Source: Mucilaginibacter sp. OK283
Lineage (GTDB): Bacteria; Bacteroidota; Bacteroidia; Sphingobacteriales; Sphingobacteriaceae
Length of the DNA stretch: 64,000 bases
Direction of reading: 5' to 3'
Assembly (NCBI RefSeq): GCF_900110415.1
Contig: NZ_FODR01000003.1
Span: 186,001 to 250,000 of the forward strand
This document shows, piece after piece, positions 1 through 8,508 of the stretch (positions are counted from its first letter, which is position 1; each line of letters starts with the position of its first letter). The notes below the pieces were generated by a model that saw only the letters and a program-made list of their open reading frames with translations, was not told the DNA's origin and did not search any database. Position numbers and translations under genes: made by a program.

Positions 1-443
1 CTAAAACGGGGCTTTATGCGCTGTTGGATAGCCTGCTTACCAATCAGAACGGTATTTATGCCATCCATATCAAGGGTAAATTTAAACTGGTTAAAACCCG
101 CGCTTTTCCGCCGGTTGAAAAACCTTATGTGCCGCTTGCCGCCATGCTGAACAGGCAGCATTTTTTTGAACATAGCAACGTACAAGGCGATCTTGTCGGC
201 TTCCGTATTCCGGCGTTTATGGAGGGGGCACATATCAGCGGCTATCATTTTCATTTTCTGTCGATGGATAAAACCGCCGGTGGCCACCTGATTGACCTGG
301 ATGCGACGGATATTACCGTAGAAGTTGATACCCTTACCAGCTATACCATGGATTTGCCCCAAACTGCCGATTTTAATAACTTCGACTTTAAAAAAGACCG
401 TAAAGAAGAGATAAAGAGCGTGGAAAACGGTAAGAAGCAGTAA
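1..443 (+). CDS. budA: Alpha-acetolactate decarboxylase, C-terminal part (5' truncated by window edge)
   Basis: The reading frame is open from base 3, so this is the last ~147 codons of a protein whose family is usually about 240-260 residues. The family converts (S)-2-acetolactate to (R)-acetoin and CO2. Visible hallmarks are the TRAFPPVEKPYVPLA stretch, FEHSNVQGDLVGFRIPAFMEG, the metal-binding YHFHF and the following GGHLIDLDATD. The two histidines of HFH and the one in GGH match the three zinc ligands of BudA/AlsD enzymes. The C-terminus ends in a charged tail rich in Lys and Glu. An internal TTG at base 24 is not the start because the homology runs to the window edge. A signal peptide, if any, lies outside the window. 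No acetolactate synthase gene is adjacent on the visible side. Confidence 0.9.
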   Translation, partial: KTGLYALLDSLLTNQNGIYAIHIKGKFKLVKTRAFPPVEKPYVPLAAMLNRQHFFEHSNVQGDLVGFRIPAFMEGAHISGYHFHFLSMDKTAGGHLIDLDATDITVEVDTLTSYTMDLPQTADFNNFDFKKDRKEEIKSVENGKKQ

Positions 444-452
444 ATTAAGCGT

Positions 453-536
453 TGGTGGCGAGGTTCGGGGAACGTTGCTCGGGTCGAAGGTTCGAAATTC
501 AATTTGTTCTTTTCAACTTACCCCCGAACCACGCTA
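453..536. repeat. Inverted-repeat element after budA
   Basis: GGTTCGGGG (462-470) and CCCCGAACC (522-530) are perfect arms, extended outwards by GTGGCG and CGCTAC with small mismatches. The spacer holds ggtcgaaggttcgaa-like words. It resembles the other word-like intergenic elements of this window. It may also help stop transcription from budA, but no T-run follows directly. Confidence 0.5.
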
Positions 537-673
537 CACGAACCCCGCCCCTCAATAATAATTTGCAATAGATTGTTGTTTATTTAATTTTTTAGATAAA
601 TTAGGGTCGATTATAAAACCTTGTATTTAAATTTATTGGCTGGCTGCAACGCCCGAAACACATTAAAGCTGGT

Positions 674-1237
674 ATGCCTTATATCCCGTTAGACGAAAAC
701 CTGCCCGGAATTACCGGTTTGCTTAATTACAGGCAGGATACGGCTTTGCCTATAAGGCAGCTTACCCAAATCCTGTTGCGGGGAGAATCGACCCTGACGG
801 AAGGCGAGCGCGAATTAATTGCTACAGTGGTAAGCAATGGCAACCAATGTCGCTTTTGCACCAATGCCCATACCGCAGCTGCTAACGTTTTGTTAGGTGA
901 AACCGAAACTGCCGAAAAGGTGAAAAATGATCCGGACAATGCCCCGGTAACTGAAAAAATGAAATATTTGCTTGAAATTGCGCGCCAAACACAGGTAAAC
1001 GGCAAAAATGTAACACCTGAATTGGTTGCTAATGCCAAACAGGCCGGTGCTACCGACCTGGAGCTACACGATACTGTTTTAATTGCCGCCCTTTTTAGTT
1101 TATATAACCGTTATGTAGATGGACTGGCCAGCGTTACCCCAACCGAACCTGCTTTTTATAATCGCCTTGCAGGTATCTTAAAAACAAATGGCTATTTGCC
1201 ATCGGCAAATAGGTATGCCGCCTTAAATGCAGATTAA
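674..1237 (+). CDS. AhpD-like / carboxymuconolactone decarboxylase family peroxidase-related protein
   Basis: This 187-residue, all-helical protein carries the CxxC-x3-H signature (C59-RF-C62-TNA-H66) inside an ELIATVVSNGNQCRFCTNAHTAAA helix pair, typical of alkylhydroperoxidase AhpD-like and uncharacterised peroxidase-related enzymes. The two cysteines are expected to form the redox-active pair that reduces peroxides with help from a thiol donor. There is no signal peptide, so it should be cytoplasmic. Its stop codon TAA (1235-1237) abuts the ATG of the DUF3179 gene with no gap, so the two genes are very probably co-transcribed and translationally coupled. The exact substrate cannot be told from sequence. 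Confidence 0.82.
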   Translation: MPYIPLDENLPGITGLLNYRQDTALPIRQLTQILLRGESTLTEGERELIATVVSNGNQCRFCTNAHTAAANVLLGETETAEKVKNDPDNAPVTEKMKYLLEIARQTQVNGKNVTPELVANAKQAGATDLELHDTVLIAALFSLYNRYVDGLASVTPTEPAFYNRLAGILKTNGYLPSANRYAALNAD

Positions 1238-2479
1238 ATGAAGAAATATATACACAGACCTGGAATATTTTGGATTGGGATTATTTTGTTGGTTGTACCG
1301 GGCCTGGTACATGCCTACCTGCTGATGCCTTTCCCCGGCAGCCAGGATTTAAATGCTATCACCGTATGCTATTACCTTGAAAAAATTGTAAACCCGCTAC
1401 GTTTAATAGGCGCTATTTTTATTGTTTGGTACCTGTTTAAATTCTACTCAAAAAATACACAAAGGGGTAAAATAGTTAAAGCTGCGGTATTGCTGCTTTG
1501 CCTGGCAAGCTTTTACATTACCGATTACATGTACAAAGCCGAAACCATGTTTAAAGAAACCGAGGCCGCTAAATTTGCCAACGGCTTATCAAACAAGGTG
1601 CCTTTAAATTATTTGGTTGTGGGTGTGGTAAACAATGGCGTTGCCAAGGCTTACCCGGTTATTTATTTGGGCTATCATCATAAAGTACAGGATAATGTGG
1701 GCCAGCAGCCCGTTTTGGTTACCTATTGTACCATGTGCCGCACGGGCAGGGTTTATAACCCTATTGTAAATGGAAAACGTCAAAATTTCAGGCTGGTAGG
1801 GGCAAGGCACTATAACGCCATTATTGAGGATGAAAGTACCAAAACCTGGTGGTACCAGGCTACCGGTAACGCCGCGGTTGGTAAACTGAAGGGCCAGCAT
1901 TTACAGGAGTTGCCTTATGAGCAATTAACCCTCGGTGCCTGGTTGCAAAAGCACCCAACATCGCTCATTATGCAGCCCGATAAGTTGTATGCACCTGATT
2001 ATGCCGACCTTAAAAATTATGACCGTGTACAGTATATAGATAAAGATAGCACCTTGAAAAATAAAGATTCGCTTATCCGTAAAAGTTGGGTTATCGGGGT
2101 AATCATTAACGGCCAGGCCAAAGCCTATGACTGGCGGCATATGTTCCACAAGCGGATACTGAACGACGAACTTAATAATAATTCGCTACTGATAGGCATC
2201 GAGAAGGACAGCCTGAGCTATCATGTATGGAACGCTGTGCTTAATGGTAAAACACTCCATTTCGACCTGGATAAGAATGATAAGCTTACCGATAAGGAAA
2301 CAGCCTCTGTTTGGGATTGGGATGGTTTGTGTACTTCAGGAGTACAAAAAGGACAACGGCTTACCAAAGTACAGGCTTACCAGGAATACTGGCATTCATG
2401 GAAGCATTTTCACCCCAAAACCATATTTTGGAAGGAAGGGGAGCGAGAGGAACCTTTGGCAGTTATTTGGGGTTTGTAG
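1238..2479 (+). CDS. DUF3179 domain membrane protein
   Basis: This is a 413-residue protein. The N-terminal ~105 residues contain three hydrophobic segments (about residues 10-30, 53-70 and 82-100), followed by a soluble DUF3179 domain. Typical family features are VTYCTMCRTGRVYNP (two Cys), GARHYNAIIEDESTKTWWYQATGNAAVG, and LTLGAWLQKHPTSLIMQPD. The function of DUF3179 is unknown. The CxxC-like TYCTMC motif and the coupling to an AhpD-like redox protein suggest a redox or metal role, which is inference. Translation starts on the ATG directly after the upstream stop. The gene ends 10 bp from the convergent small gene on the minus strand. Confidence 0.8.
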   Translation: MKKYIHRPGIFWIGIILLVVPGLVHAYLLMPFPGSQDLNAITVCYYLEKIVNPLRLIGAIFIVWYLFKFYSKNTQRGKIVKAAVLLLCLASFYITDYMYKAETMFKETEAAKFANGLSNKVPLNYLVVGVVNNGVAKAYPVIYLGYHHKVQDNVGQQPVLVTYCTMCRTGRVYNPIVNGKRQNFRLVGARHYNAIIEDESTKTWWYQATGNAAVGKLKGQHLQELPYEQLTLGAWLQKHPTSLIMQPDKLYAPDYADLKNYDRVQYIDKDSTLKNKDSLIRKSWVIGVIINGQAKAYDWRHMFHKRILNDELNNNSLLIGIEKDSLSYHVWNAVLNGKTLHFDLDKNDKLTDKETASVWDWDGLCTSGVQKGQRLTKVQAYQEYWHSWKHFHPKTIFWKEGEREEPLAVIWGL

Positions 2480-2489
2480 GTTGGCTAAA

Positions 2490-2783
2490 CTAAATAACTG
2501 CCGTAATTTTTGCTATGTCACTGTCGTTTAGCAGGTCGCCATTATCAATGTTCGGGTAATATTTGTCCAGGATTTTTTGAATAAGCAGGTAGCTTTCCAT
2601 CGACTGGATAGGAGGGTTGGCCAGTTCATTGATGATAGAGCCAATCATTTTTAATTTTTTTGCTTCGTATTGGTTCAGCACAAAGTCGGAAGTCTTTTTT
2701 TTGCGGCTTTGGGTAATCAATTCGTCCAGTTTCTTAATCTCCTCAATCAGGTCAATCAGCTTTAATACTTCCACTTTTTTCAT
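2490..2783 (-). CDS. Small hypothetical helical protein
   Basis: A 97-residue protein that I do not recognise. It is rich in Lys, Glu, Leu and Ile, starts MKKVEVLKLIDLIEEIKKLDELI, and looks fully helical with a heptad-like N-terminal half. There is no signal peptide, membrane segment or cysteine. It is convergent with the DUF3179 gene, whose stop is 10 bp away. Its own upstream side holds a low-complexity repeat. Coding is supported by clean codon use and no competing frame of similar quality. Alternatives such as a toxin-antitoxin antidote cannot be shown. Confidence 0.6.
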   Translation of the reverse strand: MKKVEVLKLIDLIEEIKKLDELITQSRKKKTSDFVLNQYEAKKLKMIGSIINELANPPIQSMESYLLIQKILDKYYPNIDNGDLLNDSDIAKITAVI

Positions 2784-2888
2784 CGGCGGTAAAATTAAGC
2801 AAATAATGTAGATGTGCAGATTTTAGATTTCAAATGTGCAGATGAAAAGGGAATTTGAGGATTTGAGAATGGGGTTGCTATAGATTAT

Positions 2889-2933
2889 AATTCAATAATT
2901 CAATAATTCAATAATTCAATAATTCAATAATTC
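2889..2933. repeat. 8-bp tandem repeat (AATTCAAT)x5.6
   Basis: Five perfect copies of AATTCAAT plus a partial copy lie in the divergent gap between the 97-residue gene and the AraC gene. Just left of it (2816-2875) are related words such as TTTGAGGATTTGAGAATG. The array is close enough to the AraC start (2976) to sit in its promoter region, and copy-number change could alter spacing there. Confidence 0.9.
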
Positions 2934-2975
2934 TCCCGGCGTAACAATTACTCTTGCCAACCGTCTATAAATTGT

Positions 2976-3788
2976 ATGCTGCAACTTCAAAAAGGTAACT
3001 ATTTCGGGATTCAGAATAAGATGATCCAGTTGGATAACCTTATTATTACCGATACCGAGTACACGCATGATAAAGTTGACTGGCATACGCACCAAAACCC
3101 GTACTTTACTTTTTTGCTTACCGGCAACATGCAGGAAACCAACAAAAAAGAAAGCTATGAATGCAGCGCCGGAACTTTGTTATTCCATAACTGGCAAGAT
3201 GCGCATTGTAATGTCAAACATCCGGGCTATACTCGTGGATTTCATATTGAGTTAGAGCAGGATTTTTTTGAAAGGTACCAATTGCCTTTAAGCCGGATGG
3301 AAGGAAGCCTGAAACTGGATAACCCGGTTTTGAAACTTCTGTTCCGTAATATGTATATGGAAACCAAATACACGGCCGATATTGAGTTACTTATAATCCG
3401 CGAATCGCTTTTTAAGGTTTTCGGTTTCCTTACCGGCGAAAAATGCCGGGAAACCGCGAGGCAGCCGGCCTGGGTTAAAAAAATAAAAGAGGTTTTAAAC
3501 GATGCCGATGCCGCCACTTTATCGTGGGATGTACTGGCTGCTATAGCGCAGGTGCACCCTGTACATTTATCGCGCAGTTTCCCCACGTATTTTAACACCA
3601 CGGTTGGCGACTATCTAAAAAAACAAAGGATAAACCAGGCTGCCGTGCTGTTGGCAAAAGCTGATGTTTCACTTACCCAAATTGGCTATGAATGTGGCTT
3701 TGCAGACCAGAGTCATTTTATCCGCAGCTTCAAGCAGGCGGTAGGAGTTACGCCATTGCAATACCGAAAAATAATTACCGCACGTTAA
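2976..3788 (+). CDS. AraC-family transcriptional regulator
   Basis: A 270-residue regulator. The N-terminal half (about 1-150) looks like a small cupin-type sensing domain (DWHTHQNPYFTFLLTGNM, AGTLLFHNWQDAHCN). The C-terminal ~100 residues form the paired helix-turn-helix domain, with LSRSFPTYFNTTVGDYLKKQRINQAAVLL and the signature ITQIGYECGFADQSHFIRSFKQAVGVTPLQYRK-like end. The effector is unknown. The next gene downstream on the same strand is a serine hydrolase starting 57 bp later, so it may be a target, but this is only positional. Confidence 0.9.
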   Translation: MLQLQKGNYFGIQNKMIQLDNLIITDTEYTHDKVDWHTHQNPYFTFLLTGNMQETNKKESYECSAGTLLFHNWQDAHCNVKHPGYTRGFHIELEQDFFERYQLPLSRMEGSLKLDNPVLKLLFRNMYMETKYTADIELLIIRESLFKVFGFLTGEKCRETARQPAWVKKIKEVLNDADAATLSWDVLAAIAQVHPVHLSRSFPTYFNTTVGDYLKKQRINQAAVLLAKADVSLTQIGYECGFADQSHFIRSFKQAVGVTPLQYRKIITAR

Positions 3789-3845
3789 CAATGTGCTATT
3801 TTGCCGGCATTATTGCCATTACTATTGTGGTATAAAATATATATC

Positions 3846-5582
3846 ATGTTATTAAGCACGTATTTAAAAAATAGGCTACCCGCGTTGCTGTTTCTGTTGC
3901 TAATCAGTTGTGGCTGCATGGCGCAGGCAGGGATGAAACCATACGAAGGCCATTGGGAGGGCTTACTAAATCATCCGGAGAATTTCAGTATTAATGTATC
4001 TGTAAAAAAGTTGGGCGCTGATTCATATACGTTTCAATTGTCATCTGCCGGGAAATCAATTCAAAAGAGATTTGGCTTATCGGCCAATAAGTTTGATATC
4101 AAAATAGATAGCAACCTTGCTGTTAAGGGCATTATCGGGGAGGGGCAAATCCGGCTTTTTATCCGTTCCGTTCAGTGGAGCTATCACCTGGTATTGAAAC
4201 AGCAACCGGGCAATACTTATACTGGCCGGTGGAACATACTTTTTGTGCCCAACCTAAAACCTCAATTTTATATTGATGTTGAGAATACCGATTCTACCAA
4301 ATATGAGGCCTATATTTTCCTGGGCGATCCTCGCTTTTCGGGTTTCGCCAGTGGCGGGCTAACGCTTACAAGCGATAATATTCATTTCAGAGATTATCGC
4401 ACCGGGTTAAAGTTTAGTGGCAGAATTTTAAAGGATGCAATAAACTTACAGGCGTCAATAGCCGGCTTGCCTATTGCTGCGGTTTCATTGCGCCGCTCGG
4501 TTAATGATTGGGACTTAACAGGCGGAAACCCCAAAATACCATTTGATGGCAAAACGCCGGTTGATATGCACGATGCCCTGCCGGTAAATAGTTTAAAAGC
4601 TGCCGGCTTAGATGAACGCTATTTAAAACTGATGGTAGATAGCATCAACGCCAATAAAATTACAAATACGCACAGCGTACTCATTAGCCGTAACGGTAAG
4701 TTGGTTTATGAGCAATATTTTAATGGCTATGATGAGGCAACGGTGCACGACCTCCGCTCGGCTTCAAAAAGTATCTCGTCGGCAATTGTGGGTATTGCTA
4801 TGGACAAAGGCCTGCTGAAAGATACAGCCCAGAAACTGTTTGGATTTTTACCGGCAAAGTACAAACACGCCGCCGATGGCGATGCCAGGAAACAAGCTAT
4901 CAGCATTGGCAGCCTGCTTACCATGAGCTCGGGCCTGGATGCGATAGATTTCGGCATTGATCGTAAATCCGCGGCATCCGAAGACGAATACCAAAACTCG
5001 GCCGATTGGCTTAAAACCGTGGTGGAAGCGCCAATGATTAACTATCCCGGAACACATGCCAATTACAGCTCGGCCAATCCGTATTTATTGGGTGTAATTG
5101 TAGATACGGTTGTAAAATACCCGCTCGATTTGTTTATCGATCAAAATCTTTTTGAGCCCTTAGGCATCTCCAACTATATCGTTTTTGACGATCCCTTGAA
5201 CCGCCCCTATTTTGGAGGCGGCATGCTCCTGCGCCCACGCGACTTATTGAAATTCGGTTTGCTTTATGCCAATGGTGGTAAATGGCAAAACAGGCAGATC
5301 ATCAGTAAAAACTGGGTTGATGCATCATTTAAAAAATACCTTGTGCTCGAAAATCATAATGAGAAAAACGAATATGGCTTTTTGTGGTGGCATTACCACT
5401 ATAACGTAAACGGCCAAACCATCAACACTATTGAAGCCCGTGGGGCTGGCGGTCAGTACATTTTTATTGTGCCGCAATACCATATGGTAGTAGTTATTAC
5501 ATCAGGTAATTTCAGGAACCGAAGGGTATGGCAGCCGGAAAAGATCATGGAAAATTATATTCTGAAGACGGCGGGTAAATAA
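3846..5582 (+). CDS. Secreted beta-lactamase-family serine hydrolase with N-terminal accessory domain
   Basis: A 578-residue protein read from the ATG at 3846; an upstream TTG in frame at 3801 would add 15 residues before a normal signal sequence and is less likely. The signal sequence LLFLLLISCGCMAQ contains a lipobox-like LISC, so this may be a lipoprotein. Residues ~30-220 form a beta-rich domain. Residues ~240-575 are a class C beta-lactamase/esterase-like domain with S305-A-S-K308 (nucleophile and general base), a YSSANPYLLG segment at the Tyr-x-Asn position, and GAGGQYIF in place of the KTG/HxG strand. Family members are often esterases or D-aminopeptidases rather than antibiotic-resistance enzymes. 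The substrate is unknown. Confidence 0.85.
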   Translation: MLLSTYLKNRLPALLFLLLISCGCMAQAGMKPYEGHWEGLLNHPENFSINVSVKKLGADSYTFQLSSAGKSIQKRFGLSANKFDIKIDSNLAVKGIIGEGQIRLFIRSVQWSYHLVLKQQPGNTYTGRWNILFVPNLKPQFYIDVENTDSTKYEAYIFLGDPRFSGFASGGLTLTSDNIHFRDYRTGLKFSGRILKDAINLQASIAGLPIAAVSLRRSVNDWDLTGGNPKIPFDGKTPVDMHDALPVNSLKAAGLDERYLKLMVDSINANKITNTHSVLISRNGKLVYEQYFNGYDEATVHDLRSASKSISSAIVGIAMDKGLLKDTAQKLFGFLPAKYKHAADGDARKQAISIGSLLTMSSGLDAIDFGIDRKSAASEDEYQNSADWLKTVVEAPMINYPGTHANYSSANPYLLGVIVDTVVKYPLDLFIDQNLFEPLGISNYIVFDDPLNRPYFGGGMLLRPRDLLKFGLLYANGGKWQNRQIISKNWVDASFKKYLVLENHNEKNEYGFLWWHYHYNVNGQTINTIEARGAGGQYIFIVPQYHMVVVITSGNFRNRRVWQPEKIMENYILKTAGK

Positions 5583-5672
5583 TATAAAACGCTGATCATT
5601 ATTTTTTTATAATATTCTGGTAACCTAAGTAACTAAAAAACGTCTTATCTTAGATATCAACAAAATTAAATT

Positions 5673-6035
5673 ATGAAAAGAAAGTTTTTTACTACAGCAT
5701 TATTGGTTGGTTGCTTTATGGCGTGCCTTGCAGCCATTGCCGACCTTAACGGAAAATGGGCCGGAAAAATTGACATTGGCGGCACCGAATACCCTTTACT
5801 TTACAATTTTAAAATTGAAGGGGATAAATTAACAGGAACGGCTTTAACACCCGAAGGCGACGTGCCTTTAACTAATGGTAAAACAGATGGCACTACGTTT
5901 TCATTTAGCATAGCTACCAGCGGAATGGATATTGCGCACACCGGCAAATTTTACGGCGATTCAACTGCTATCGACCTGGAAATTAACGGCTCAAAAAATC
6001 ACGCCGTTTTGAAAAGAGCAGAAGAAAAGAAATAG
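5673..6035 (+). CDS. Small secreted beta-rich protein, function unknown
   Basis: A 120-residue protein with a signal peptide (MKRKFFTTALLVGCFMACLAAIA) and a short beta-barrel-like mature part, DLNGKWAGKIDIGGTEYPLLYNFKIEGDKLTGTALTPEGDVP. Such small domains are common in Bacteroidota as secreted stand-alone proteins or appended to hydrolases. The WxGxI opening resembles the accessory domain of the preceding serine hydrolase (YEGHWEGLL), which may be more than coincidence. It lies 90 bp after that gene on the same strand and ends at a strong hairpin. Confidence 0.7.
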   Translation: MKRKFFTTALLVGCFMACLAAIADLNGKWAGKIDIGGTEYPLLYNFKIEGDKLTGTALTPEGDVPLTNGKTDGTTFSFSIATSGMDIAHTGKFYGDSTAIDLEINGSKNHAVLKRAEEKK

Positions 6036-6063
6036 TTTTATACTTACCAGGTGAAACTATCCC

Positions 6064-6097
6064 AGGCTTACGAAGCTTTAGAAAGCTTCGTAAGCCT
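6064..6097. terminator. Bidirectional terminator hairpin
   Basis: A perfect 16-bp inverted repeat, AGGCTTACGAAGCTTT and its complement, is separated by two bases and sits between two convergent genes ending at 6035 and 6119. On the plus strand it is followed by CTGGTTTTCT. It probably ends transcription from both sides. Confidence 0.75.
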
Positions 6098-6118
6098 CTG
6101 GTTTTCTTGTATCAATCG

Positions 6119-7081
6119 CTACCAGTCGGGGTTGAATTTCACCCAGTAAATATCATCCCACCCATTTCCTGCACCGCTTAACAATGCTTTTAATTGCAGA
6201 TACGATTTCGGTTTATCGTTTGTTAAATCTTTATTTAACCTGCTGCTGGTAAATATCAGGTATTTTTTATCCCAGCTTACAAATGGGCAATAATCTATCG
6301 CGCCGGAATTGATTGGTGCCGGCAAATGTTTTACGGGCAGCCAGTTGCCTGTTTTATCTTTGCGGCTTATATATAAATCGCCGCGCCCCAGGTTATCCGG
6401 CCTGCCATCCGAGCTAAAGAGGATGAATTGCTCGTAGGGATCAACAAAAGCGTTAAACTCATCGTATTTGGTATTGATATCCTGTGGCAGGCTTTCGGGT
6501 TTATTAAACCCGCCATTTACGTTGGGTTTGCAAATTACAATGTCTTCGCTGCCTTTGCCATAAACTGCCTCGACAGTAAAATACAGGTTACCATTACGGG
6601 TAATACTGGGGTAAAATTCGTTTTTATCAGTATTAACTATCGGGCCTAAGTTCTCCGGTTCGGCCCAGCTACCGTTTGGCTTGCGCTTAACCCGCCAAAT
6701 GTCGAAGTCATTTTTTGTGGGGTTGTTTGCCGTAGGCCTGTTTGACGAGAAATAAATCGTTTGTCCGTCGGGCGAGAATGCTGCCTCCAAATCTTTATAT
6801 CGGCCCGAAAACTGGGCTACCTGCGGCTTACCCCATTTACCATTCTTTTTAATCAGGTGTAAAATGGTGCTGGTTACAAAACGGGGTTGTTGTAAAGTGT
6901 AAAATATCTCGTCGCCATTTGCCGATATCGTAAAATCGCGGTTGCTTAGTCCGTCTGTTATTAATCCCTTGGCAAAAAGCCCAGGGGTATCGGTTGGTAA
7001 TATCGCATCGGGATAATTTACCTGGGCAATGGTTTTATTACCTATAATTAACAGGAGAACAAGAAAGGTTAGTTTATGCAT
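6119..7081 (-). CDS. Secreted PD40 (WD40-like) beta-propeller protein
   Basis: A 320-residue protein with a signal peptide (MHKLTFLVLLLIIGNKTIAQ). Repeated blades carry TolB/PD40-type motifs: DFTISANGDEIFYTLQ, AAFSPDGQTIYFSSNRP, YPSITRNGNLYFT, FNAFVDPYEQFILFSSDGR and CPFVSWDKKYLIFTSSR. These fit a periplasmic or surface propeller of five to six blades. Family members act as binding scaffolds, and no catalytic site is seen. The gene diverges from the DUF885 peptidase gene, whose start is 85 bp away. Confidence 0.8.
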   Translation of the reverse strand: MHKLTFLVLLLIIGNKTIAQVNYPDAILPTDTPGLFAKGLITDGLSNRDFTISANGDEIFYTLQQPRFVTSTILHLIKKNGKWGKPQVAQFSGRYKDLEAAFSPDGQTIYFSSNRPTANNPTKNDFDIWRVKRKPNGSWAEPENLGPIVNTDKNEFYPSITRNGNLYFTVEAVYGKGSEDIVICKPNVNGGFNKPESLPQDINTKYDEFNAFVDPYEQFILFSSDGRPDNLGRGDLYISRKDKTGNWLPVKHLPAPINSGAIDYCPFVSWDKKYLIFTSSRLNKDLTNDKPKSYLQLKALLSGAGNGWDDIYWVKFNPDW

Positions 7082-7166
7082 GGTGGCTACAATTTAAGTT
7101 AATAATTGCATGTTTTGTAACATCAGCGCCAATTTATCATCGAAGATAACAACTGCCCAAATTCAT

Positions 7167-8459
7167 ATGATGAAGATACGTTTATGTTGCTTTTGCTTTT
7201 TTACATTGTGCTTATTTAATGCTGGTGCGCAAGAAAAGTTTGATGCTTTTTCGGACAGGTTTGTAAGCGGGTACAAGGCCCTTAACCTGCCACAACTTGA
7301 GTTGAGCTATGTAAGCGGCTTGGAACATATTGGTACTACTGAAAACATACAAAAGCAAGTTGCTTTTTTTACGTGGGCAAAGCAAGGCCTTTTAAACTAT
7401 GAAGCCAATATTCTGACGCCATCGCAAAAGCTGGACTATAACCTGATTACTTATGAAACCGGCCTAAACCTGGAGCGCCTGGCGTTGGAACAGGAGTGGA
7501 TAAAGCATCGCCCGGAGAAAATATCGGCAGGGGGCATCATAACTATCCCCAACGGTAAGGCATGGTATGCTTATTTATTAAAACGATGGGTAGGCGCCGA
7601 CGTGACGCCCGACGGGGTTTACAAATTTGGCCTTACCGAAGTTGCCCGTGTACAACGGCATATTGAAATAGTGAGGCAACAAACCGGACTATCAGAGGAA
7701 GCTTTTTACAAACATCTGAACGATGCTGTTTTTTTTGAAAGCGACCCCAAAGTAGTGCAACAAAGCTTTGAGCACACCAAAGCAATTATCTATACCAACC
7801 TGCCCGGGCTGTTTAACGATGCCGAACCAAACCCTTTAAAAATTAAGGCAGGCGAAAGCAGACAACTGGCGCAAACGCCGGGTTACTATGATAACAATAC
7901 TTTTTATTACAACCTTTTTGATAAGCCCTACAACAAGCGTCAGTACGATTGGCTTTTTATACATGAAGCCGTGCCGGGGCACCACTACCAGGCAAGTGTT
8001 GAAAGTAAAACCAAAACATCGGCGGTGCAGCAGCTTTTTTATTACATAGGCTTTGCCGAAGGCTGGGCTGCTTATACCGAAGAATTAGGTAAGCAACTGG
8101 GTGTATATCAAACCCCTTATGATGAGCTGGGTAAGTGGGAGTGGGATATAGTACGCTCGGTACGCGTACCGCTTGATGTTGGCCTAAACTATTATGGCTG
8201 GACGGATGAGCAGGCCCTTGCCTTCTGGAAAAAGAACATACGTAACCAGGATGATATTGCCCTGCGCGAAATAGCCCGCATGCGCCGCTGGCCAGCCCAG
8301 GTAGTTACCTATAAATACGGCGCGCTGCAAATACTGCAGTGGAAAGAGGAATTGCAAAAAAAGCAGGGTAAAGAATTTAATATCAGGGATTTTCACTCGC
8401 GCGTGCTGGATCATGGCTCGCTGCCCTTGTTTTTGGTAAAAGAAAACGTATTCAGGTAA
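7167..8459 (+). CDS. DUF885-family secreted metallopeptidase-like protein
   Basis: Read from ATG at 7167 (430 residues). An in-frame start at 7110 would place 19 polar residues before the signal peptide (KIRLCCFCFFTLCLFNAGAQ), so it is rejected. The zinc-binding motif HEAVPGHH is at residues 266-273, followed by FAEGWAAYTEELG with E298 as a likely third ligand. Many DUF885 proteins are about 550-600 residues, so this one is short and lacks part of the N-terminal region, but the catalytic half is intact. It is predicted to be a periplasmic peptidase; the substrate is unknown. It ends at a clear hairpin shared with the convergent Smr gene. Confidence 0.82.
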   Translation: MMKIRLCCFCFFTLCLFNAGAQEKFDAFSDRFVSGYKALNLPQLELSYVSGLEHIGTTENIQKQVAFFTWAKQGLLNYEANILTPSQKLDYNLITYETGLNLERLALEQEWIKHRPEKISAGGIITIPNGKAWYAYLLKRWVGADVTPDGVYKFGLTEVARVQRHIEIVRQQTGLSEEAFYKHLNDAVFFESDPKVVQQSFEHTKAIIYTNLPGLFNDAEPNPLKIKAGESRQLAQTPGYYDNNTFYYNLFDKPYNKRQYDWLFIHEAVPGHHYQASVESKTKTSAVQQLFYYIGFAEGWAAYTEELGKQLGVYQTPYDELGKWEWDIVRSVRVPLDVGLNYYGWTDEQALAFWKKNIRNQDDIALREIARMRRWPAQVVTYKYGALQILQWKEELQKKQGKEFNIRDFHSRVLDHGSLPLFLVKENVFR

Positions 8460-8460
8460 A

Positions 8461-8498
8461 TAAAACCTGCGCCGTTATTTATACTACCGCAGGTTTTA
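8461..8498. terminator. Bidirectional terminator between convergent genes
   Basis: TAAAACCTGCG (8461-8471) pairs with CGCAGGTTTTA (8488-8498) across a 16-base loop. The arms carry A and T runs at their outer ends, so the hairpin can act as an intrinsic terminator in both directions for the genes ending at 8459 and 8509. Confidence 0.75.
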
Positions 8499-8508
8499 TT
8501 ACCGTGTC

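Noticed and set aside
2223..2531. Plus-strand ORF of 102 codons overlapping the DUF3179 gene end
   Set aside because: It lies in another frame of a well-supported gene and shows no family features.
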